Shown here piece by piece: positions 6,880-11,988 of a stretch of 13,914 nucleotides of DNA. Position 1 is the stretch's first letter. Each line of letters opens with the position of its first letter. Origin of the DNA: Bacteroidales bacterium (GTDB lineage Bacteria > Bacteroidota > Bacteroidia > Bacteroidales > UBA3663); contig JAGBQS010000108.1 in the NCBI GenBank assembly GCA_017632695.1, forward strand, positions 1 to 13,914, given 5' to 3'. Made by a program: the position numbers and the translations under genes. Under the pieces are notes generated by a model. That model was not told the origin of the DNA, ran no database searches, and was given only the letters and a program-made list of their open reading frames with translations.

Positions 6880-8408
6880 AGTTTAGCAATTTCAGATGCG
6901 GCTTCGTCCCGGAACTTCGAGAACGAGGGCCAGTCATTTACATCTATCACATTCAGGTTTCCATCGACGTCAAGGATGGCATCGAAACCGAAAACTCGCA
7001 AATTCAATGCACACGCAATCTGTTGCGCCATCGAGGACAAACATGACGGGTCTGCTTCGGGCTGCTTCATATCAGCCTGATCCGGAGCATACCAGCGCAT
7101 CCAGATCGTCCCATCTGGCCGAAGCACACAATATACCTTCAGCAAAATGCCTTGGATATGTCGCATGACTACGATATCGACATAATTGCTTGAGGCCAAA
7201 CGGATGACGCCCGAATCTGCCTCCAAAGGAGTTTTTACATACTCGACATCGTGAGCCGAAACGCCCGATAGGTGCATGCCCTTTACCCAGCCGGGCAGCA
7301 ATTGCTGCAACTCAGGTTCACATTGGAAAAGATCGTCATCAGCAGGTTCGTATGCCCAGAAGCGAGGAACCTTCACACCCGCAGCATCCAACAATTCAAG
7401 CGTTGTGCTTCGGCTTTGTGCCGTAATCTGTACGCCCGATGGTGGGTTCACGACACGCAGTTCCGGATTACATTGCATCTGCTGACCCAAAAGTAAAAGA
7501 GTCTTCTGACGCCGGCCCATATTAAACACGCGCGATACTGCTTTAAAATGTTCCACGCGAAGATCAGTCTCTGAAACTGCCCGGACTCTGATACCCTGAT
7601 GAGCCAACCGAATCCCTACAGCATTCAGAATAGCGGCATCCTTCTGCTCGCTGTTTGGCGAGAACTCTGCCGCTCTATAGACAAGAAGTGTGCGATCACC
7701 TTCCGATAACCAATCTTCAGCCTTCCAGATATCGGCAGCATGATCGATATCCATAATCTTCGAGAATTCGAAGGCTCGGATTCGTAATCCGTCTGCCAGC
7801 AAAGCTCGCTGAAAGTTGCGCATCCGCGACTGCCCGGAGGCTATACAAGTTTTCAATACCGGAAAAGCCGTTTCTGTATTGAGCGCATATATTCCTCCTG
7901 AAACGAACGGTCTGGGACCTTCGTCCGCAAACTCACTGATGCATCCGTCTCCGGCAATATTGATCCAAAGCGGCTTTTCGTCATCGACAAAGGATGTAAC
8001 GCCAAAAAGCGCGTTGTCAGCACCAACGTCCGACTGTTCCCAATCCTGAACGAATGAATGGAACTCCTCCGGTTGGAAAAGCGTATCGACCGTTGTCAGT
8101 ACGAACTTGCCCTTGGGAATGATTTCCGACATAACCGACAGGCTATGCATGGAGCTCAAGGTGACTTGCTCGCAAACCCGGAGTTCTACTTCGGGATGCG
8201 ACTTCTGCCAGACTCTGAGAATCATCCGAACCTCCGGCATCCGGGGATTAATTATAATGGATATGACTTCGGCATTCTCGGCAACCATCCTATCAAGCAG
8301 ACGAACCAGCATGGGTTTGCCTTGAATGGGAACCAAAGGCTTGGGGTCAGATATACCCTCACCTGCCAATCGGGCTCCCTCTCCTGCAGCTATAACGGCA
8401 TAATTCAT
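6876..8408 (-). CDS. Fusion of sugar/polyol-phosphate nucleotidyltransferase and ATP-grasp domain
   Basis: 510 residues, two enzymes in one chain. Residues 1-235 are a nucleotidyltransferase: glycine-rich AAGEGARL (7-14), PKPLVPIQGKP (22-32), metal-binding position Asp108 in TTVDTLF and a second in MDIDHAAD (219-226). Such domains make CDP- or UDP-activated sugars or polyols. Residues about 239-510 read as an ATP-grasp fold: VKGMHLSG (375-382), HIQGILLKVY (417-426), then FGFDAILD (473-480) and VIDVNDWPSF (487-496), whose D475, D489 and N491 are the expected metal ligands. The HxxGILLKVY plus FGFD...VIDVN combination is closest, to my eye, to the inositol phosphate kinase ITPK branch and to RimK-like ligases. 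It is the first gene of the operon and overlaps the next by ATGA. A combined kinase/nucleotidyltransferase acting on a polyol headgroup is inference. Confidence 0.85.
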   Translation of the reverse strand: MNYAVIAAGEGARLAGEGISDPKPLVPIQGKPMLVRLLDRMVAENAEVISIIINPRMPEVRMILRVWQKSHPEVELRVCEQVTLSSMHSLSVMSEIIPKGKFVLTTVDTLFQPEEFHSFVQDWEQSDVGADNALFGVTSFVDDEKPLWINIAGDGCISEFADEGPRPFVSGGIYALNTETAFPVLKTCIASGQSRMRNFQRALLADGLRIRAFEFSKIMDIDHAADIWKAEDWLSEGDRTLLVYRAAEFSPNSEQKDAAILNAVGIRLAHQGIRVRAVSETDLRVEHFKAVSRVFNMGRRQKTLLLLGQQMQCNPELRVVNPPSGVQITAQSRSTTLELLDAAGVKVPRFWAYEPADDDLFQCEPELQQLLPGWVKGMHLSGVSAHDVEYVKTPLEADSGVIRLASSNYVDIVVMRHIQGILLKVYCVLRPDGTIWMRWYAPDQADMKQPEADPSCLSSMAQQIACALNLRVFGFDAILDVDGNLNVIDVNDWPSFSKFRDEAASEIAKL

Positions 8409-8454
8409 TCAGATTCGATATTCCGTAGTTCTTTCCTTTTGTAATTAATCATGC

Positions 8455-8463
8455 GCAAAGATA
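8455..8463 (-). promoter_or_regulatory. -7 box of the four-gene lipid operon
   Basis: On the minus strand this reads TATCTTTGC, a perfect TAnnTTTG box, 46 bases before the ATG at 8408. No clear -33 TTG is visible at the expected distance (around 8484). The untranslated leader (about 40 bases) carries a purine run, AAAGGAAAGAA, but no close Shine-Dalgarno. Confidence 0.6.
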
Positions 8464-8498
8464 ATTCTTTTTTCGGAAATGTCCTAAAATTTGAATGG

Positions 8499-8596
8499 AA
8501 AAACGCAGAAATCGCGCGTTTTTTATAGCGAATAATGTTTTTTTAAGGCTAAAAATGACTTTTTTGAGGGTAAAAACACTTTTTTTTACGATTTTT
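8499..8596. promoter_or_regulatory. Phased A/T-tract (curved DNA) region upstream of the histone-like gene
   Basis: Runs of five to eight A or T are centred near 8501, 8521.5, 8541, 8553, 8562.5, 8574, 8583.5 and 8594. From 8541 on the mean spacing is 10.6 bases, matching the helical repeat, which is the recipe for strong intrinsic curvature. Part of it is an imperfect tandem repeat of about 21 bases (a T-tract, then AAGGC or GAGGG, then TAAAAA). The series ends directly at the -33 element of the plus promoter. A weak minus-strand open frame through here (8643-8449) is low-complexity and not supported. Confidence 0.7.
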
Positions 8597-8597
8597 C

Positions 8598-8628
8598 TTG
8601 GAAGAACCAAAATAAAAACATACTTTTG
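8598..8628 (+). promoter_or_regulatory. Promoter of the histone H1-like gene
   Basis: TTG at 8598-8600, a 20-base spacer, then TACTTTTG at 8621-8628 (followed by C), a textbook Bacteroidota promoter. Predicted transcription start is near 8634, giving a leader of almost 60 A/T-rich bases. The strong consensus and the curved upstream DNA suggest high expression. Confidence 0.85.
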
Positions 8629-8631
8629 CAG

Positions 8632-8649
8632 TGTACAAATCAATGTACA
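8632..8649. repeat. Paired TGTACA palindromes at the transcription start
   Basis: TGTACA occurs at 8632-8637 and again at 8644-8649, separated by AATCAA. Each copy is itself palindromic, so the pair is both a direct and an inverted repeat, spanning the predicted transcription start and early leader. It could be an operator for a dimeric repressor or form a 5' hairpin in the mRNA. No known regulator is recognised. Confidence 0.5.
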
Positions 8650-8691
8650 TAGTACTTTTATTAACTAATATTAACCCAAAACTTATCATCT

Positions 8692-8868
8692 ATGGAAGAG
8701 TTGGTAAAACAAATCAACGAGTTGAGCGCTGCATTTGCAAAGGACGCTGAGGCTCAAGTTAAGAAAGGAAACAAGGCTGCCGGACTTCGTGCCCGCAAGG
8801 CTGCCCTCGAACTCGGCAAGCTGCTGAAGGAGTTCCGCGCCGCTTCTAATGCTGCTGCCAAGGCCTAA
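8692..8868 (+). CDS. Histone H1-like DNA-binding protein (Hc1-type)
   Basis: 58-residue lysine- and alanine-rich protein beginning MEELVKQINELSAAFAKDA, with the core KKGNKAAGLRARKAALELG (24-42) and ending KLLKEFRAASNAAAKA. This matches the small histone H1-like proteins of Bacteroidota (length near 60, with GNKAAG.RARKA.LEL..L.KEFR). They are thought to bind DNA and help compact or organise the nucleoid. The whole protein is predicted helical, with 11 Lys/Arg. The start is supported by the strong promoter upstream and by family length. It is monocistronic, bracketed by its own promoter and a strong terminator. Base composition is more GC-rich than the surrounding spacer and codon choice looks like that of a highly expressed gene. 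The family call rests on sequence pattern from memory; the coding call is firm. Confidence 0.88.
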   Translation: MEELVKQINELSAAFAKDAEAQVKKGNKAAGLRARKAALELGKLLKEFRAASNAAAKA

Positions 8869-8890
8869 GCAAAAGGGACCTTTTTGACCA

Positions 8891-8927
8891 AGAAGCATCC
8901 ATGAAAAACATAGATGCTTCTTTTTTT
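8891..8927 (+). terminator. Rho-independent terminator of the histone-like gene
   Basis: AGAAGCATC (8891-8899) pairs perfectly with GATGCTTCT (8913-8921), with an inner ATG/CAT pairing around a run of A and a tail of T to 8927. It lies 22 bases after the stop codon. It separates the histone-like gene from the lnb-like gene downstream. Confidence 0.92.
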
Positions 8928-8962
8928 ATGTTTTATCAGGAAGTCCGATTCAGAATAACGTC

Positions 8963-10195
8963 ATGAGGAAAATCCTTATACTATTTATTATATTGTGTTC
9001 CGTTTCGGAAACGTATGCCCAACAGTTTTTCAGCGATTCTGTTGAAGTTTCGATCCTGACCGGAGAACCCGGCGTTATGAGTTTCGAGCGCTTCGGGCAT
9101 ACAGCTATTCGCATACGGGACCTGAAAAGACCCAGCGCCGACCTGATTTTTCATTATGGCGTTTACAACTACCGCGAACCTTACTTTGTACTGCATTTCG
9201 TTGAGGGTATTTGCAACTACAAGATGGGGGCAGTCTATACCGACGATTTTATAGACGAATACCAACGCCGAGGCCTCGGAATGACAGAACAGGTGCTGAA
9301 CCTGAACGCTCAGCAAAGCAGACATTTCACGGATGCCCTCCTGGAAAACTATCGGCCCGAAAACCGGAATTACCGTTACAACTTCTTCTTCGACAACTGC
9401 GCAACCCGTCCGTTTGACATGCTGAACAGATACGGACGGGACAGCATATCTTCAGATACCGGATTTATCGGCGACATTGTTTACGACACCACCTGGATTG
9501 AACCCGTCACCTTGAGGCAGATGCTGCAGCAGAAAACCGGAACCGGCAACTGGCTGGATTTCGGCATCGCGCTGGCTTTGGCCGGACGAGCCGATCAGAC
9601 AGCCTCGTTCCGCGAACAGATGTTCTTGCCCGATCACCTCCGGAAAGCTTACCAGAACGCCACTCTCGACGGACTTCCTTTGGTTAAGGAAAACCGACGT
9701 GTGACAGACTACAGGCCAGAAATCCTGGAAGCCATTCAGGATGATGGAATCTTTGCCCTGAAACCTTTTAACATAGCTTTCGTACTGCTGCTTGTCGCTG
9801 TTGCCCTTTCCAGCTGGGAATCGAAACGGAAAAACAACCTCGGACGCCGGTATTCCACCTCGAAGGCAACCCGTTTTTTCGACTCTTTCTGGCTATTGGC
9901 GACAGGTGTGACAGGCATCATTATCTGGTTCCTGAATTTCTTTTCCGAACACCCCGCAGTCGACAATAATATCAACTGCATGTGGCTTTTGCCCACAAAT
10001 TTGTTTTTTGTTGCCTTTATTTGGATAAAAAACGCAAAAAAAATACGACGTATTTATTTTTTTATTATCTTTGCGCTCGCAATTATATATCTGATTTCAG
10101 CCTCTTTGGCCGATCAGTATTGCCATCCGGCATTTGTGGTATTATGTGCCATGATGATAGTCCGGAGCTTAAGTTATATTAAACTGGAAGTCTGA
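8963..10195 (+). CDS. lnb: DUF4105 membrane protein, probable lipoprotein N-acyltransferase (Lnb family)
   Basis: 410 residues. A signal peptide is visible (MRKILILFIILCSVSETYA, cleavage probably after Ala19). The periplasmic domain carries the two conserved DUF4105 patches: FERFGHTAIRI with His46, and YNFFFDNCATRPFDML with Cys146, the candidate His/Cys catalytic pair. The C-terminal third has about five membrane helices, near 268-285, 307-326, 338-355, 363-381 and 388-400. DUF4105 includes Lnb-type enzymes that add the N-terminal acyl chain to the cysteine of bacterial lipoproteins in organisms lacking Lnt, which fits Bacteroidota. The gene is followed after six bases by the AlkP-like gene, so they are probably co-transcribed. 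The only upstream promoter hint is TATGTTTT at 8927-8934, an imperfect -7 box without a -33. The family call is confident, the exact acyl-transfer role less so. Confidence 0.8.
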   Translation: MRKILILFIILCSVSETYAQQFFSDSVEVSILTGEPGVMSFERFGHTAIRIRDLKRPSADLIFHYGVYNYREPYFVLHFVEGICNYKMGAVYTDDFIDEYQRRGLGMTEQVLNLNAQQSRHFTDALLENYRPENRNYRYNFFFDNCATRPFDMLNRYGRDSISSDTGFIGDIVYDTTWIEPVTLRQMLQQKTGTGNWLDFGIALALAGRADQTASFREQMFLPDHLRKAYQNATLDGLPLVKENRRVTDYRPEILEAIQDDGIFALKPFNIAFVLLLVAVALSSWESKRKNNLGRRYSTSKATRFFDSFWLLATGVTGIIIWFLNFFSEHPAVDNNINCMWLLPTNLFFVAFIWIKNAKKIRRIYFFIIFALAIIYLISASLADQYCHPAFVVLCAMMIVRSLSYIKLEV

Positions 10196-10201
10196 CGAGA
10201 C

Positions 10202-11818
10202 GTGAAGAAAAAGCGTTCTACATACAATCCACTCTTCTCCACCACCCTGCTGCTGTTAGTAGCTGTGAATGCTCTTGCCGCCGAACCCGCCGCATCGGGG
10301 AACGGCTCGAAGTTCACGGCCCCGAAACTGATTATCGGCATTGCGGTCGATCAGCTTCGGACGGATTATCTCTATGCCCTTGAAGAAAGGCTGAGCGACA
10401 ATGGTCTGAAATTACTGCTCGACAAAGGCATCGTTTACGAGCAGGTTCTCTTTGATGTGGATTGTCCGGACGCTACCGCTGCGCTGGCTGCACTTGCAAC
10501 GGGTTCGTACGCCTTCAACAACGGCGTTTCCGCTCAAAAGGTCTACAATCCGCAAAGGCTGCGCGAAGAAAGCGTATTCTTCGACAAGGACTATCTGGGC
10601 AACTTCACCTCCGACAGCTATTCTCCCCGTTCGCTCAGCAGCACTACACTCGCCGATGAACTGAAGACAGCTTCATCGGAAGCAAGCCGCGTGTATAGCA
10701 TCGCCCCCGATGCGGAAAGCGCCATTCTGGCAGCCGGACACACGGCCGACTGCGCTTTCTGGATTGACGATAAGCAAGGCAAATGGGCTTCGACCACTTA
10801 CTACAAGGGATTCCCCAAGTATGTGGAAGTGAAGAACCGCAACAAACCATTGGGATTCATCCTGAGCGATGCAGAATGGGAATCGATGGGGAAAGGCGGC
10901 AAGCTCGACATCATGCCCTACCATTACGAAACACGCGGATTCATCCATACCTTCTATCAGTATGGCCAGCCCGTTTACGAATGGTTCAAATCAAGCCCGC
11001 TGGTTAATGATGCCATCGTCGAACTGTCCGAATGGCTGCTGACTAAAGGTTCGCTGGGCAAGGGACAGAATACCGATATGCTCCAGCTGACCCTCTATTG
11101 CGGCACATGGAAGCACGATCGTCCGGAACTTTATGCCGAAGAGTTGCAGGACATGTACCTGCGTCTGGATATGTCCCTGAAGAACCTGTTCAGTATCATC
11201 GACCAGCAGATCGGACTGCAGAACACGCTGATTTACCTGACAGGAACGGGACAGACACAAGGCAAGACAACCGAAATTGAGGATACGAAAGTGGGCACCT
11301 TCACTGGTACCCGTTGCACCTCGCTGCTGAACAGTTTTCTGGTTTCGATGTACGGCAAAGGCCAGTATGTGGTCGATTTGCAGGACAATCAGATTTATCT
11401 GAACCATCGGGAAATCGAGCAGAAGAACCTGAAACTGTCGGAAGTACAGCAGGCAGCAGCCGAGTTCGTGATGATGTTCAGCGGTGTGGAAGATGTGACG
11501 ACCCAGTATCAGATCCTGCACAACGATGTCAACGAACGCATCAAACGGATGCGTCGGGCGTACAACCGTCAGACGGGCGGAGATCTGGTGCTGACCCTCC
11601 TGCCCGGATGGACCTTCAAGTACAACGATGCCAGTCAGGAAGAAGCTCAGGTAAGATACAACATCGCACCTGGTCCTGCCATCATCTGGTCGCCGCAGTT
11701 CAAGGCCGAGCGTATCGCAACACCTGTCGATGCAACCGCGATTGCTCCTACCATTGCGGCCTGCATCCGGATCCGGGCACCATCGGCAGCCAAAGCCGCA
11801 CCCCTCAGAGTGAGATAA
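10202..11818 (+). CDS. Exported alkaline-phosphatase-superfamily (PafA-like) protein, predicted catalytically inactive
   Basis: 538 residues from a GTG start six bases after the upstream gene; no nearby ATG exists in frame. A signal peptide ends near LALA/LAA (residues 24-27). The fold is recognisable: IIGIAVDQLRTDYL (44-57), ATGSYAFNNGVSAQKVYN (99-116), AILAAGHTADCAFWID (174-189), DMYLRLDMSLKNLFSIID (317-334) and the closing PVDATAIAPTIAA. Against active PafA-type enzymes the key residues are missing: the nucleophile Thr position is Asp87, the Lys/Arg substrate pair is Asp170/Glu172, the DxxxH metal motif is GTWKH (301-305), the TADH motif is TGTG (347-350) and the last metal His is Tyr486. 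Only Asp50, His305 and the AGH patch remain. There is no frameshift, and the frame is intact, so it looks like a maintained pseudoenzyme, perhaps with a structural or binding role in the envelope. Confidence 0.82.
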   Translation: MKKKRSTYNPLFSTTLLLLVAVNALAAEPAASGNGSKFTAPKLIIGIAVDQLRTDYLYALEERLSDNGLKLLLDKGIVYEQVLFDVDCPDATAALAALATGSYAFNNGVSAQKVYNPQRLREESVFFDKDYLGNFTSDSYSPRSLSSTTLADELKTASSEASRVYSIAPDAESAILAAGHTADCAFWIDDKQGKWASTTYYKGFPKYVEVKNRNKPLGFILSDAEWESMGKGGKLDIMPYHYETRGFIHTFYQYGQPVYEWFKSSPLVNDAIVELSEWLLTKGSLGKGQNTDMLQLTLYCGTWKHDRPELYAEELQDMYLRLDMSLKNLFSIIDQQIGLQNTLIYLTGTGQTQGKTTEIEDTKVGTFTGTRCTSLLNSFLVSMYGKGQYVVDLQDNQIYLNHREIEQKNLKLSEVQQAAAEFVMMFSGVEDVTTQYQILHNDVNERIKRMRRAYNRQTGGDLVLTLLPGWTFKYNDASQEEAQVRYNIAPGPAIIWSPQFKAERIATPVDATAIAPTIAACIRIRAPSAAKAAPLRVR

Positions 11819-11829
11819 AAACGGGCGTG

Positions 11830-11848
11830 GAACAATGTGTTCATTTTA
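11830..11848 (+). terminator. Weak possible terminator after the AlkP-like gene
   Basis: GAACA (11830-11834) and TGTTC (11838-11842) form a perfect five-base stem with a three-base loop, followed by ATTTTAA. The stem is short and the T-run brief, so this could equally be chance. No better terminator is present before secA. Confidence 0.3.
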
Positions 11849-11880
11849 ACGCTCTAACTTGAAAAAATTATTTTCCCAAC

Positions 11881-11923
11881 GAGGAAAAAATATTTCCCCA
11901 GTAGGGGCGCAAAAATTCTCCTC
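11881..11923. repeat. Nested inverted repeat upstream of secA
   Basis: CCCC (11896-11899) and GGGG (11904-11907) flank an AGTA loop, and outside them GAGGA (11881-11885) pairs with TCCTC (11919-11923). The A/T-rich arms between pair only imperfectly. The element lies just before and across the expected -33 position of the candidate secA promoter, so it may be an operator-like site or the terminator of the preceding operon. It lacks a T-tail on the plus strand. Confidence 0.4.
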
Positions 11924-11937
11924 TACGAAAACTGCTT

Positions 11938-11945
11938 TCACTTTG
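11938..11945 (+). promoter_or_regulatory. Candidate -7 box for secA
   Basis: TCACTTTG, followed by C, matches TAnnTTTG except for the second base. Transcription would start about 40 bases before the ATG at 11989. The -33 element is not obvious. The leader (ACATTAACAAAACGAAAAAT) is A-rich, as is common before highly translated genes in this phylum. Confidence 0.45.
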
Positions 11946-11988
11946 CGTGAAACATTAACAAAACGAAAAATAAAAAATTAATCGAAAT

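Noticed and set aside
6358..7080. Plus-strand open frame of 240 codons
   Set aside because: It overlaps two well-supported minus-strand genes antisense, and its composition looks like a shadow frame.
8449..8643. Minus-strand open frame of 64 codons in the A/T-rich spacer
   Set aside because: It is low-complexity Lys/Phe-rich translation of A/T tracts and covers two promoters.
8871..8884. Palindrome-like AAAAGG/CCTTTT after the histone-like stop
   Set aside because: The loop would be only two bases, and the true terminator follows immediately.
8927..8934. TATGTTTT as a promoter for the lnb-like gene
   Set aside because: It misses the final G of TAnnTTTG, overlaps the terminator T-run and has no TTG upstream; it is too weak to list as a feature.
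11314..11862. Plus-strand frame of 182 codons overlapping the end of the AlkP-like gene
   Set aside because: The AlkP-like frame keeps family landmarks to its stop codon; the other frame is Arg/Ser/Gln-rich shadow sequence. It was considered as a sign of frameshift, but none is needed.
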